A stretch of DNA of 64,000 nucleotides from Muribaculaceae bacterium (lineage in GTDB: Bacteria > Bacteroidota > Bacteroidia > Bacteroidales > Muribaculaceae), in the NCBI GenBank assembly GCA_009775365.1, contig VSPM01000003.1, forward strand, positions 1-64,000. Reading direction: 5' to 3'. The notes beneath the pieces are model-generated. The model was not told the origin of the DNA. It made no database searches and worked only from the letters and a program-made list of their open reading frames with translations. Positions 26,792 through 36,602 of the stretch are shown in pieces. The position numbers and the translations under genes are program-made. Position 1 is the first letter of the stretch. Every line of letters starts with the position of its first letter.

Positions 26792-27403
26792 TCACTGCCC
26801 CACTACCACCTTGGCATGGCGAAGCACCTTGTCATTAATCATGTAGCCCTTCTCCACTGTGTCGAGAATCTTACCTTTCATCGACTCGTCTGGCACCGGC
26901 ACCACAGAGATGGCCTCATGCCTTTCGGTGTCGAATGTGTCATCGGCAGGGTCAATCTCCTTTACTCCATTCTGGGCGAGGAATTTCTTCAGCTTGTTGT
27001 AGATTAAAGTTATACCCTCCTTCATGGCTGCGCTGTCGTCGCTCTGCTCGGCTGCCTTTATGCCGCGCTCGAAGTCATCCATGATGGGGAGCAGACCTTT
27101 GAGCACATTCTCTCCGGCGTTGCGGATAATCTCGCTTTTCTCCTTGAGAGTGCGCTTGCGGAAATTGTCAAACTCAGCCATAAGAAAAAGGTATTCCTTC
27201 TTCTCCTTCTCGACCTGAGCCTGCAGCTCCTCAACCTTGCTCTCCAAAGAATCTACCTCCCGGGCATCCTCTACAGTCTCTGCGTCAGGAGCCACATCTT
27301 CCACTTCAGGCGCGTTCCCCTCATTGTTAAGGGAATCCATATTCTCTGCCGCCTCATCAGCCGGGCGGTTATTCTCGTTGATTTTATTATTCTTATTTTC
27401 CAT
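26792..27403 (-). CDS. grpE: Nucleotide exchange factor GrpE
   Basis: Releases ADP from DnaK. 203 aa: an acidic, disordered N-terminal part (about residues 1-50, rich in Glu, Asp and Asn), a long coiled coil (VEELQAQVEKEKKEYLFLMAEFDNFRKRT), and the C-terminal beta domain with IDPADDTFDTERHEAISVVP and the family signature ending in VLRHAKVVVGQ. It is first of the grpE-dnaJ pair, 154 bases downstream of ispE. I found no convincing TAnnTTTG or CIRCE-type repeat before it. Confidence 0.96.
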   Translation of the reverse strand: MENKNNKINENNRPADEAAENMDSLNNEGNAPEVEDVAPDAETVEDAREVDSLESKVEELQAQVEKEKKEYLFLMAEFDNFRKRTLKEKSEIIRNAGENVLKGLLPIMDDFERGIKAAEQSDDSAAMKEGITLIYNKLKKFLAQNGVKEIDPADDTFDTERHEAISVVPVPDESMKGKILDTVEKGYMINDKVLRHAKVVVGQ

Positions 27404-27557
27404 AACGGACAGTTGTTTGATTTATCTCATACAAATTTCAAGCCAATAATTGTTAAAATCGGCTTTGCGGATCACTCCGGCCTGACAACAACATATTTAC
27501 GATATGCCTCTTCAGCCACATAAGGGGGTTTAAAAGACCTCTGAAACCCGCTTTCCA

Positions 27558-28448
27558 TTATAAAGCAAACAACCAAACGCCCCCATAAGTTGACGAAAGC
27601 CTGTCGCGTGCGGAGCGCGCGGCATCGCCGTCGGTGAAAATGCCATATATCGAGGAGCCGGAACCGGACATCGAGGCATAGACTGCCCCCGACGCATAGA
27701 TCGCATCCTTCAACTCTCCCAGCTCAGGATGACCCGGGAACACCGACTCTTCAAAATCGTTCACAACCATCTCCCTCCATCGCTCCAGCGGAAGGTGAGG
27801 AAGGAATCTGAGGTCGAATCCGGGCTGACGGGGGGTGATTCCGGCAAATGCCTCTTTCGTGGATATATACACGTCAGGCTTAACTATCAGCAGCCAATTC
27901 CCCTTGAGGTCTATGTCTACCGGTGTAAGAACCTCGCCCACTCCTTCGCCGAAGCAAGGTTCATTGTAGATAAAAAACGGGCAGTCGGCCCCGAGCTTCA
28001 GTGCCATGGCGGCAAGCTCATCCTGTGAGAAACGCCCGCCGGTGAGTTCGTTGAGAGTGACGAGCGCGAATGAGGCATCGGCGCTGCCCCCTCCAAGGCC
28101 GGCCCCGTCGGGGAGATGCTTGTCGAGCATGATGTCGAAAAGCCCTATCTCGTCAAGGCCGCCATAGCGGTCGATAAACGCTTTGAGAAACAATGTGGTG
28201 GCCTTCACTACAAGGTTCTTTTCGGGCGGGCAGTCAATGCGGCGCCCCATGAGCTGGAAGCGGCATCCGCTCGTGCGCTTCTTGTTGATTGTCACCTCCA
28301 GTATGTCGTCGAATGCTTCCGGCTGCTGCGGCATGCCGCTCTCTATGCCTACGGGAAAGAACACGGTCTCCAGGTCGTGGTAGCCGTCTTCGCGCTTTCT
28401 CACTATGTTCAATCCAAGATTAATCTTGGCATTTACAAACTTTATCAT
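27558..28448 (-). CDS. ispE: 4-diphosphocytidyl-2-C-methyl-D-erythritol kinase
   Basis: GHMP kinase that phosphorylates the MEP pathway intermediate one step before IspF. 296 aa. N-terminal AKINLGLNIVRKREDGYHDLETVF is diagnostic and the ATP loop PDGAGLGGGSADASFAL is intact, as is the C-terminal MSGSGSSIYGIF. It starts 18 bases after the MATE transporter gene. Confidence 0.95.
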   Translation of the reverse strand: MIKFVNAKINLGLNIVRKREDGYHDLETVFFPVGIESGMPQQPEAFDDILEVTINKKRTSGCRFQLMGRRIDCPPEKNLVVKATTLFLKAFIDRYGGLDEIGLFDIMLDKHLPDGAGLGGGSADASFALVTLNELTGGRFSQDELAAMALKLGADCPFFIYNEPCFGEGVGEVLTPVDIDLKGNWLLIVKPDVYISTKEAFAGITPRQPGFDLRFLPHLPLERWREMVVNDFEESVFPGHPELGELKDAIYASGAVYASMSGSGSSIYGIFTDGDAARSARDRLSSTYGGVWLFAL

Positions 28449-28466
28449 ATAATCAGTGTGTGTATG

Positions 28467-29783
28467 TTATTTGACATGCCTCGGGACAATATGCCATGCT
28501 ATGGCTAAAAATGCGCCTCTGATGAAAAGATATGAGAGAAACGCAGTCCAGACAGCGGCATTGCTATCCACTTCTATAACGACGCGCCCTTCTGCTAATT
28601 TCACAAACGCCACTATATAGAAAACAATCGTAGCCACAATTGTGGACATCATCATTTTGCGCGTGTCGGTCACTCCCACATAAAAACCGTCGTAGATAAA
28701 CGCCCAGGCGGAAACCACAGGAAGGGACCAAATCCATGCTCTCATCCCTTTCACCCCCTGTCTGACGCTCTCGCTGTCGGTGAGCAGCGACGTGATTCCA
28801 TCGCTTCCAAGACCGTAGCACACAGTAAAAAGGAGAGCCACGCCGACCGTCCACCACAGAAGGGCGCGCACATATTTGCCAACCATCACGCTGTCGCCGG
28901 CCCCCCACCAGCGCCCCACCAGCGCCTCTCCGCTGAACGCAAAACCGTCCATAAAGAATGAGAAGAACTGGAAGAACTGCATGACCACCACATTTATGGC
29001 AAGAGTGGCGGCCCCGAGGCGAGCGCCGGCGGCCGTGACTCCGAGTGTGACGCAAATGATGCAGGCCGAGCGGAAAAACAGGTTGCTGTTGACTGAGAAA
29101 AATCTACCCATCCCACCTCCGGAGACCGCTTCTCTGACTCCGCACCACAATCTTTTCCCTTTCGAGAAGCGCAAGGCGCACCCCATTGCTATGGCAAGGC
29201 CAACCCAGTTGGAGACAAGCGTGCCCCATGCAACACCCTCAAATCCTAAGCCAAACCAGAACACAAGAGCAAAACTCGCCGCAATGTTGACAATATTGAC
29301 AGATATGGCAATCACCATGGGATAAGCCGTTGACTGCATACCCACAAACCACCCGCTCACGGCGAGCACCCCTAAAAGCGCGGGACTCCCCCAGATGCGT
29401 ATCATGAAATAGCGCCCTACATATCCCGCCACGTCAGGTTCCGCCCCTATGAGCTTCATAAGCGCGTACATCACCAGCTCACGGGCCAAAATCAGGGCCA
29501 CGCCGGCGCCCCCGGCAAGAAGCATGGCCCGCGTGAACACTTTCCTCACCCCGGAATCGTCGCCGGCGCCAAATGCCGTGGCGGTGAGGCCCGTTGTGCC
29601 CATGCGAAGAAATCCGAAGAGCCAGAACACCACATTAAGCATGACCGACCCCACGGCTATCGCCGCGAGGTAGAGATCCGAACCGAGATGGCCGGAAATT
29701 GCCGTATCACAAAGGCCGAGCAGCGGCACCGTGATGTTGCTCACGATTGCCGGCACGCTCAGCCTCAATATCTCCTTGTTCAA
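28467..29783 (-). CDS. MATE family efflux transporter (TTG start)
   Basis: Inner-membrane drug/cation antiporter of the MATE (DinF-like) family, 438 aa with about twelve hydrophobic segments. Early segment RLSVPAIVSNITVPLLGLCD matches the typical N terminus. The start codon is TTG at 29781-29783, with an in-frame TAA directly before it and no suitable ATG nearby, so the unusual start is well supported. The substrate cannot be told from sequence. ispE follows 18 bases downstream. Confidence 0.9.
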   Translation of the reverse strand: MNKEILRLSVPAIVSNITVPLLGLCDTAISGHLGSDLYLAAIAVGSVMLNVVFWLFGFLRMGTTGLTATAFGAGDDSGVRKVFTRAMLLAGGAGVALILARELVMYALMKLIGAEPDVAGYVGRYFMIRIWGSPALLGVLAVSGWFVGMQSTAYPMVIAISVNIVNIAASFALVFWFGLGFEGVAWGTLVSNWVGLAIAMGCALRFSKGKRLWCGVREAVSGGGMGRFFSVNSNLFFRSACIICVTLGVTAAGARLGAATLAINVVVMQFFQFFSFFMDGFAFSGEALVGRWWGAGDSVMVGKYVRALLWWTVGVALLFTVCYGLGSDGITSLLTDSESVRQGVKGMRAWIWSLPVVSAWAFIYDGFYVGVTDTRKMMMSTIVATIVFYIVAFVKLAEGRVVIEVDSNAAVWTAFLSYLFIRGAFLAIAWHIVPRHVK

Positions 29784-29855
29784 TTATGTGTGCGTATTGA
29801 ATTACAAATAAATGATTCTTACCTGATAATCATATTTGAAACAACCCGACGATTG

Positions 29856-32702
29856 TCAGAACCCGTATTCCTGGCCTTTACGGATGGCAGGTATGCCGTT
29901 TTTCATCCATTCAGGCATCGGCTCCCCTTTCAGATAATGGTCGAAGAACTGCTGCAGACGGCGGGTTATGTCCTTGCGGTTGCGACGCTCCTTGAGGTTG
30001 TGGGCCTCTCCATTGTATTGCAGCATCCACACAGGCTTGCCGAGGCGGCGAAGGGCCATAAACATCTCTATGCCCTGATACCAGGGCACTGCGCCGTCTT
30101 CGTCGTTGCTCATGATCAGAAGCGGGGTCTCAACCCGGTCGGCATATAGCACAGGCGAGTTGGCAAGATACAGCTCCTTGGCATCCCAGAGGTTGCGCCC
30201 TATTCTGCTCTGCCCTACTTCATACTGCGCCTGGCGGGAGTCGCCGGTGCCCCAGCGGATACCACCAAAGGCGGATGTCATGTTCGACACGGGCGCACCC
30301 GAGCCGGCGCACGCAAACATGTCGGTGCGGGTCACAAGATAGGCGGTCTGGTATCCACCCCAGCTCTGGCCGTCGATACCCACGCGGCTCTTGTCGATGT
30401 TGGGATATTTCTTGCAGAGCTCTTCCACTCCGGAGCATACAAAATTATAGGCGCATTCTCCCGGCACTCCGGCTGTGTATTTGATGTCGGGCACAAACAC
30501 CACATAACCTCTGCTCACATAGAAAGGGAAGTTTATCCAGCTCCATGAAGGCTCCATGTCGTAGTGGGTATAGAGGTCTTCGGTGTATGTCTCGTAGAAG
30601 TATGAAATCATAGGATACTCCTTGTCGGGGCTGAAATCCTCCGGGAGATAAAGCACGCCCTCGGCAGGGGTTCCGTCATATGTGTACCATTTGAAAAGCT
30701 GAGCTGTGCCCCAGTTGTATTCAGCCATCTGGGGATTGGTGTCGGTAACTTTCACAGCCTTCCCTTTCTCGATGTCACGGCTCACATACACGTTGGGAGA
30801 TGTGCTGAAATTAGCCTGGTCCCAGCTGTAGACGCCGGCATTCTTGGCCTTGCGGACCTGTGTGAAGGAATATTCGTCGAGGAAATCCACTTTAGGCGCC
30901 CCGGTCTTTGCACCATACACAGAGGTTGCGAGGCCATTGCGCTTGCCGGCATAGTCAAACACGGAATACAGAATCTTGTCGCCGTTTTTGAACGAACGAA
31001 AATCCGGGTCGGTCTTCACGCTGCGGAAGCGGAGATTGTTTTTACGCCCTTCTCCTGCGGTGACACACACAGGAGCGCGCTCACCCTTGGGGTCGAGGCT
31101 CCACACATCGTAGCGGTCATACACAAGAACTGCACCGTCGTTTTCGCTCCATCCCATCACTCCGTAAGGCTCAAGCTCCTTGAGCGGAAAGTCCATTGTC
31201 TCGTTCCAGAGAGGATAAGGCACATCGGCGCTGATTGTGGCCGTTTTTCCTGTGGCGATGTCGTAGGCGTGGAACTGGCGGTCGTCAAACCACATCACAT
31301 ATTTCCCTGCCGGAGAGAGCTCCGAGAGTTCGTTCTTTGCCATCGTCACCTCGCGGACGTCGCCGTCGTTGACATTCACAATCGAAAGCTGCACCGGGAA
31401 CTGATAGTCCCATTGCACGGCTGATATATTTTCTGTCGCATCTGTGAGAAGCGCCCAGTCGGCATCCCAGCGGTCGGGGGCCGCCACATCCACAAAAGGA
31501 TTCGACGTCAGCAGCGTCTGGCTTCCCGAAGCCATGTCTATCACCACAGGGAAGGTCTGCTTGCGCAGCCTGTCAACCTGATTATTCTCCTGCGGAGGAG
31601 TGAACGGCGCATCCCAGCGCCATATGTCGAGCGTAGCCTTTTCAAAGTCTACAAGCGTGGTGTCGTCGGGAGCCACATAAGGAGCCACGCCGATAACCAC
31701 CCTTCGCCCGTCGTGAGAGAATACAGGCTCTGAATACTGATTGATCATCAGCTCGCCGGCATTCATTCTCTTCTCCCACTCTTTTTCGAGCCGCGCCTGA
31801 GTCTCGGGGTCCTTGGCGTGAGGCTTCATAAGATGCTTTCGACTCCCCTGCGGGATCGACAGGGAAATCTCGTCGGCGCTGAGGAGGTCGGCCGTGAGGT
31901 CGGTCATGAAAAGCGAGCTTCTGCGGGTGCCGCTCTCGGCTGAATCCACAGAGGCCACATAGGCAAGGCGTGTGCCGGCCTCATTGAAGCGGGGCACCCC
32001 GTAGAAAAGTTTATCACGGTCGATAAGATGGAATGCAGTGTCGGGAAGAATAACCACCCCGGTGCCGTTTGTGGCAAGCGAGTCGTTTTTCTCTTTCTTC
32101 AACGTCACGGCAAGTTTGGAGCCGTCGTTTGAGAACAGATAACTGTCAACCCAATTTATAGTTTTAGAAGTGCCGTTTGAGAGATGACGCACCACAAGCG
32201 GCCGGCCGGATTTTTTATCTTTCAGGGCGGCGGGTTTCACAAGCGTGGTGTCGCACGACAGCCATGCCACCCATTCACCCCCATCCTTTCCGGTTTTATA
32301 AGAAATGACATCGGCAATCTTGGTCACTTTCCCCGAAGAGAGCTCCACGATGGCAAGAGAGTCCTGCGGGAGGTCGAAATCCTTCTTCTTGTCGATTTTG
32401 GCCTGACGCGTGGCCTTAAACAAAGGCTTCACCAGGGCAAAGGCATAGCGGCTGTCGGCAGAGAAAGCCGGGCTATAGCCGCGAGGAATCTCCACGCGTC
32501 GCCCGTTGGACGTGTTGTAGAATGTGAGTGTGCCGTCACCCTCCTGCGGGTTCACAGAAAACGATGCCCACTCGCCGTTGTTTGAAATAGAATGGTTGTA
32601 AAGGCGCTCCCATGAATCAAAGCAATCATGGTCGAGGGTCTTCTTGGCCATTCCGGCCCCGGCTATCAGCACAGCGGAGGCAAGTATTACGGATTTTTTC
32701 AT
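29856..32702 (-). CDS. Secreted S9 family (prolyl oligopeptidase-type) serine peptidase
   Basis: 948 aa, a long member of the S9 family. N-terminal signal peptide (MKKSVILASAVLIAGAGMA), a beta-propeller-like middle and a C-terminal alpha/beta-hydrolase domain. Catalytic triad by motif: Ser780 (GIDGQSWGGYQTAYL), Asp about 869 (NDEDGAVPWYQG) and His901 (NGEAHNLKERRN). It probably trims peptides in the periplasm or outside the cell. The stop of ribBA lies 5 bases upstream, so the two are likely co-transcribed. The exact peptide specificity is unknown. Confidence 0.9.
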   Translation of the reverse strand: MKKSVILASAVLIAGAGMAKKTLDHDCFDSWERLYNHSISNNGEWASFSVNPQEGDGTLTFYNTSNGRRVEIPRGYSPAFSADSRYAFALVKPLFKATRQAKIDKKKDFDLPQDSLAIVELSSGKVTKIADVISYKTGKDGGEWVAWLSCDTTLVKPAALKDKKSGRPLVVRHLSNGTSKTINWVDSYLFSNDGSKLAVTLKKEKNDSLATNGTGVVILPDTAFHLIDRDKLFYGVPRFNEAGTRLAYVASVDSAESGTRRSSLFMTDLTADLLSADEISLSIPQGSRKHLMKPHAKDPETQARLEKEWEKRMNAGELMINQYSEPVFSHDGRRVVIGVAPYVAPDDTTLVDFEKATLDIWRWDAPFTPPQENNQVDRLRKQTFPVVIDMASGSQTLLTSNPFVDVAAPDRWDADWALLTDATENISAVQWDYQFPVQLSIVNVNDGDVREVTMAKNELSELSPAGKYVMWFDDRQFHAYDIATGKTATISADVPYPLWNETMDFPLKELEPYGVMGWSENDGAVLVYDRYDVWSLDPKGERAPVCVTAGEGRKNNLRFRSVKTDPDFRSFKNGDKILYSVFDYAGKRNGLATSVYGAKTGAPKVDFLDEYSFTQVRKAKNAGVYSWDQANFSTSPNVYVSRDIEKGKAVKVTDTNPQMAEYNWGTAQLFKWYTYDGTPAEGVLYLPEDFSPDKEYPMISYFYETYTEDLYTHYDMEPSWSWINFPFYVSRGYVVFVPDIKYTAGVPGECAYNFVCSGVEELCKKYPNIDKSRVGIDGQSWGGYQTAYLVTRTDMFACAGSGAPVSNMTSAFGGIRWGTGDSRQAQYEVGQSRIGRNLWDAKELYLANSPVLYADRVETPLLIMSNDEDGAVPWYQGIEMFMALRRLGKPVWMLQYNGEAHNLKERRNRKDITRRLQQFFDHYLKGEPMPEWMKNGIPAIRKGQEYGF

Positions 32703-32707
32703 TTCGT

Positions 32708-33925
32708 TCAGTCTATTTTATGCAGGTCATGCCCCATGCGTTCTTTTTTTGTGTGCATATAAAAACGGTTGTAGCTGTTTGGCTCAACCTCTATAGGCAC
32801 ATTCTCCGTCACTTCAAGGCCGTATCCTTCAAGGCCGATGCGTTTCACCGGATTGTTGGTCATAAGGCGCATTTTCCTTATTCCGAGTGCATGGAGGATG
32901 TTTGCCCCCACTCCATAGTCGCGCTCGTCGGCCTTATGCCCGAGATGCAGATTGGCGTCGACTGTGTCAAGGCCGTTTTCCTGAAGCTTATATGCGCGGA
33001 TTTTGTCCATAAGACCTATCCCTCTCCCCTCCTGGTTGAGATAGATTATGGCTCCTCTCCCCTCTTTCTCGATCATTTTCATTGCCAGATGGAGCTGCTC
33101 TCCGCATTCACACCTGAGCGAGCCGAAAATATCGCCTGTGGCACACGATGAATGCACCCTCAGGAGCACAGGCTCGCCGTCTGCCACATCCCCTTTTATC
33201 AATGCTATATGCTCAAGGCCGTTATCTTTCTGGCGGAAAGGGATGAGCCTGAAATGTCCGTAAGACGTAGGCATGTCAACTTCCTCGCCGATTTCAACGA
33301 TAGAATCGTTTTTCATGCGATAAGCTATGAGGTCGCGGATGCTCACAAGCTTGAGCCCCCATTCGTCGGCTCTGCGGCGGAGCTCCGGCAGGCGTGCCAT
33401 AGTGCCGTCGTCGCTCATGATTTCCATCAAAGCAGCCACCGGCTGAAGCCCTGCAAGGCGCGCGAAGTCTACCGCCGCCTCCGTGTGGCCGCAGCGCTGA
33501 ATCACACCCTTGTCTTGCGCATACAGGGGGTTGATGTGACCCGGGCGCCCGAAAGTTTCCGGAGTAGACATCGGGTCGGCAAGAGCGCGGATTGTGGCTG
33601 CGCGGTCTTCGGTCGACACACCAGTTGAACACCCTTCGAGTTTATCTACCGTCACCGTGAAGGGGGTGCCGAGCATTGAAGTGTTGTCTGAAACCTGATG
33701 GGGGAGGTTGAGCTGGCGGCAACGTTCGTTGGTGACCGGTGCGCACAGCACGCCGCGGGCATTTTTCAACATGAAGTTCACATCTTCAGGTGTGATTTTC
33801 TCTGCCGCGATGATGAGGTCGCCTTCGTTTTCACGGTCTTCGTCATCCACCACAATTATGAATTTGCCTTGACGGAAATCGTCGATGGCCTCCTCTATGG
33901 TGTCAAGTTTTATTTTATTGTCCAT
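32708..33925 (-). CDS. ribBA: Bifunctional 3,4-dihydroxy-2-butanone-4-phosphate synthase / GTP cyclohydrolase II
   Basis: Makes both precursors of riboflavin. 405 aa from MDNKIKLDTIEEA; the frame continues to 33970 but that part is not family-like. RibB half: DDEDRENEGDLIIAAE and HTEAAVDFARL. RibA half: zinc cysteines in HSSCATGDIFGSLRCECGEQL and the GTP-site segment YLNQEGRGIGLMDKIRAY. It sits 89 bases after rsmD. No FMN riboswitch-like sequence was recognised in that gap. Confidence 0.96.
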   Translation of the reverse strand: MDNKIKLDTIEEAIDDFRQGKFIIVVDDEDRENEGDLIIAAEKITPEDVNFMLKNARGVLCAPVTNERCRQLNLPHQVSDNTSMLGTPFTVTVDKLEGCSTGVSTEDRAATIRALADPMSTPETFGRPGHINPLYAQDKGVIQRCGHTEAAVDFARLAGLQPVAALMEIMSDDGTMARLPELRRRADEWGLKLVSIRDLIAYRMKNDSIVEIGEEVDMPTSYGHFRLIPFRQKDNGLEHIALIKGDVADGEPVLLRVHSSCATGDIFGSLRCECGEQLHLAMKMIEKEGRGAIIYLNQEGRGIGLMDKIRAYKLQENGLDTVDANLHLGHKADERDYGVGANILHALGIRKMRLMTNNPVKRIGLEGYGLEVTENVPIEVEPNSYNRFYMHTKKERMGHDLHKID

Positions 33926-34014
33926 CTGGAGATAATATTTATGCTTACGCGGCCTTATGCTAAATTTCATGTCGGCCGCAGATGATTTTAATTATTTTTA
34001 CAGGCCGCGGCGGT

Positions 34015-34551
34015 TCATTCCACAATAAATATTGAGAAATTGACGCTGCCATACACTCTGTGCTGCGAGAATCCGGGGAGAGTGGAGAAGTCGCGGGTGC
34101 GCGAATGCTCTATGATTACCACAGTGCCGGATTTCACCATAGCCGACGAGAGAATCAGCTCCGGCACCTCCTCGAAGCGCGGATGGTCATAAGGGGGGTC
34201 AGCAAATATGAAGTCGAAGCTGCGTCCGCATGTGGCTATGAATTTAAACACGTCGCCTTTGATCACCCTGAGCGCGGTGTCGCCCAGTTTCTCTTTCACG
34301 CTCCTGATAAACTGAGCCTGCACTGGGGCCTGCTCCACTGCCGTGACCTCGCTGCAGCCTCTCGACGCGAACTCCAGGCTAATGGCCCCGGTTCCTGCAA
34401 AAAGGTCGAGCGCGGTCTTCCCCTCGAAATCGTCGAGGTTTTCAAGCACGTTGAAGAGATTTTCGCGGGCGAAATCGGTGGTGGGACGCGCTGTAATGTT
34501 TTTCGGCACCTCAAAACGGCGCCTGCCATATTTTCCTCTGATGATTCTCAT
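34015..34551 (-). CDS. rsmD: 16S rRNA (guanine-966-N2)-methyltransferase
   Basis: SAM-dependent methyltransferase acting on 16S rRNA G966. 178 aa. N-terminal MRIIRGKYGRRRFEVPK, TRPTTDFARENLFNVL, the SAM motif ALDLFAGTGAISLEFASRG and the catalytic DPPY motif (FADPPYDHP) are all present. It overlaps the upstream DUF3822 gene by 4 bases (ATGA), so the two are translationally coupled. Confidence 0.95.
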   Translation of the reverse strand: MRIIRGKYGRRRFEVPKNITARPTTDFARENLFNVLENLDDFEGKTALDLFAGTGAISLEFASRGCSEVTAVEQAPVQAQFIRSVKEKLGDTALRVIKGDVFKFIATCGRSFDFIFADPPYDHPRFEEVPELILSSAMVKSGTVVIIEHSRTRDFSTLPGFSQHRVYGSVNFSIFIVE

Positions 34552-35261
34552 AATTGTCTGTTAAAAAATTCCACACCCACTTCAGGCACATTTTCGCCGG
34601 CAATCTTCACTGAAATGTCTGACATTGTGTAGCCGTATGCGTCGGCAAGGTTTAAGGCGTAATACACAATGTCGGGGCCGGCGAGCCAGGCTCTTGTAGA
34701 TGCCGAAATCAGGTTCTCGCCGTCAAGAAGTATAAAGTCGGCCTCATCGGGGCGCATAGTCACAAAAAGGCGAAGCCCTGTGCCTTCGCGGCGCAGGCGC
34801 CTCACCTGATTCATGAGATTGCATTCCACCCTTGCGCCGGGGAATGTGCGGCTAAGAAATCCTTTAAGGCCGGGGGCCGGAGAATATGCGGCCGTGAGGT
34901 CGCCGTCGGTGTCGGTCAAAATATCGGCCGGATCGGCTGAATAAAGGGCGGAGTAGTAAGTTTCTTCCGCTCCTTCAGCCTCTTCCACAAGCTCTGTGGG
35001 CATAAAGGCCGTTCTGCGGTCGAACACAAGGATGCACGCAGAGAAGTCGTCGAGCACACGGGGATGGTCATAGACGGCATTCTCTATGTTCTGAAGCAAT
35101 GTGCCCTCGCCCGGCTCCCATGAGGAGGCAAACAGGAGCTGAGGCTCCAGGCCTTCATGGAGCGTATTTTCAAGATGGGCGCTTATACCCCCCCGGTATA
35201 TCCTGACAATCAGTCGCCATTGTCCGGTGTCGGCAAAATCGGCCGCTGTGAGTCCGTTCAT
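34548..35261 (-). CDS. DUF3822 family protein
   Basis: 237 aa, cytoplasmic, no signal. It matches the Bacteroidota DUF3822 family by length, overall pattern and position directly before rsmD. No catalytic motif is visible. The function is unknown; the constant link with rsmD and the actin/ASKHA-like look I recall for the family do not fix it. A diverged promoter-like TAACTTCG occurs about 20 bases upstream on the minus strand. Confidence 0.75.
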   Translation of the reverse strand: MNGLTAADFADTGQWRLIVRIYRGGISAHLENTLHEGLEPQLLFASSWEPGEGTLLQNIENAVYDHPRVLDDFSACILVFDRRTAFMPTELVEEAEGAEETYYSALYSADPADILTDTDGDLTAAYSPAPGLKGFLSRTFPGARVECNLMNQVRRLRREGTGLRLFVTMRPDEADFILLDGENLISASTRAWLAGPDIVYYALNLADAYGYTMSDISVKIAGENVPEVGVEFFNRQL

Positions 35262-35352
35262 GTCTTTTCCTTTTATTTGGCGAAGTTACAAAATATATCC
35301 CGCATACGCAATTCAAACGCCCTTGCGTTTCGGCCTTGTCTCGGCGGAGAAG

Positions 35353-36396
35353 TCAGCACGACATCTCTCCGCAGAGGCTGTATTCCATGTAGTTTTTCAC
35401 CTCTTCGGGGGTGAGGCCGCATCCAAGCAGGAACATCAGCTTGGTTATGGCCGCCTCGGAGGTGAGGTCGTGACCCGACACCACTCCGGCGCGTGCAAGG
35501 TCAAGGCCGGTGACATAGCGGAAAGGATGCACGCTGCCGTTGTTGCACTGGGTGATGTTTACAACCACCACGCCGCGCTCTATAGTCTCTTTGATGGCGT
35601 CGATAAACCAAGGGTTGTTGGGGCCGTTGCCCGCCCCGAATGTTTTGAGCACAATCCCCTTTATGCCGGGAGTGGCAAGCATACGCCTCACCACATTCTC
35701 CTGAATGCCGGGGAAGAGGTCGATGTAGAGCACATTGGTGTCCATCTTGTAATGCACTCTTAAAGGGAGATCCGGACCTTTGCTGCGCCACAGGGCGTCG
35801 CGGTTGAATGTTATGCCGAGTCCGATTCTGGCCAGCTCGGGATAATTGTTGCTTTTAAATGCGTTGAAATTGTCGGCGCTGCGCTTGGTGCTTCGGTTGC
35901 CGCGCCAGAGATAATTCTCAAAAAGTATGGCCACTTCTTTGATGACATGCTCGCCGTTCAAATCGCGGGCCGCCGCTATCTGGAGAGCGGTGATGAGGTT
36001 TTCCTCGCCGTCGGTGCGCACTTCCCCTATCGGGAGCTGCGAGCCGGTGATTATCACCGGCTTTGCAAGATTCTCGAGCATAAAACTCAGTGCCGACGCT
36101 GTGTAGGCCATGGTGTCGGTGCCGTGCAGCACAACGAATCCGTCGAAGCAGTCGTAGTTGTCTTCAATCACACGCGCAATCTGGCCCCAGTGTTCGGGCG
36201 TCATGGCGGAGGAGTCGATCGGATGCTCAAACTGATGATGTGCTATGTCGAAATCAAGCATCTTCAACTTTGGGACATTGTCGAGCAAATGATTAAAATC
36301 GAACGGCTCAAGTGCATTTGTTTCCGGATTCTCCTTCATACCGATGGTGCCACCGGTATAAATCATCAGAATTTTAGGGCGAGAGGCAATAGACAT
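35353..36396 (-). CDS. ansA: Type I L-asparaginase
   Basis: Hydrolyses L-asparagine to aspartate and ammonia; cytoplasmic type by lack of a signal peptide. 347 aa. The two threonine motifs are visible, IYTGGTIGM near residue 12 and LHGTDTMAYTASAL near residue 95, along with the Lys-site region ITGSQLPIGEVRTDGEEN. It has its own promoter and is separated from the DUF3822 gene by about 90 bases. Type I versus II rests on the absence of a signal. Confidence 0.94.
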   Translation of the reverse strand: MSIASRPKILMIYTGGTIGMKENPETNALEPFDFNHLLDNVPKLKMLDFDIAHHQFEHPIDSSAMTPEHWGQIARVIEDNYDCFDGFVVLHGTDTMAYTASALSFMLENLAKPVIITGSQLPIGEVRTDGEENLITALQIAAARDLNGEHVIKEVAILFENYLWRGNRSTKRSADNFNAFKSNNYPELARIGLGITFNRDALWRSKGPDLPLRVHYKMDTNVLYIDLFPGIQENVVRRMLATPGIKGIVLKTFGAGNGPNNPWFIDAIKETIERGVVVVNITQCNNGSVHPFRYVTGLDLARAGVVSGHDLTSEAAITKLMFLLGCGLTPEEVKNYMEYSLCGEMSC

Positions 36397-36456
36397 TGGA
36401 TTTATTCTTTAGGTTAATACGGTAGAGTTGGTGCTTCACTCGCTTTGAAGTCATTG

Positions 36457-36487
36457 CAAAATTAACATTTTGTTATCTTATATGCAA
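36457..36487 (-). promoter_or_regulatory. Promoter of ansA
   Basis: On the minus strand TAATTTTG (36457-36464) matches the -7 element and TTG (36485-36487) lies 20 bases upstream. The distance to the ATG is about 60 bases. Confidence 0.65.
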
Positions 36488-36602
36488 TAGCAACCCGCAA
36501 AATCAACCATATTTTCTTTCATTTTTTCATCTTCACCTTATCCTCCGCCTAAAAATCCATGGTCAGGCCCTCCATTTCGGCTTGTTTTCTATCAAACGCC
36601 CC

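Noticed and set aside
33926..34014. Possible FMN riboswitch before ribBA
   Set aside because: The 89-base gap is too short and none of the conserved RFN segments was seen.
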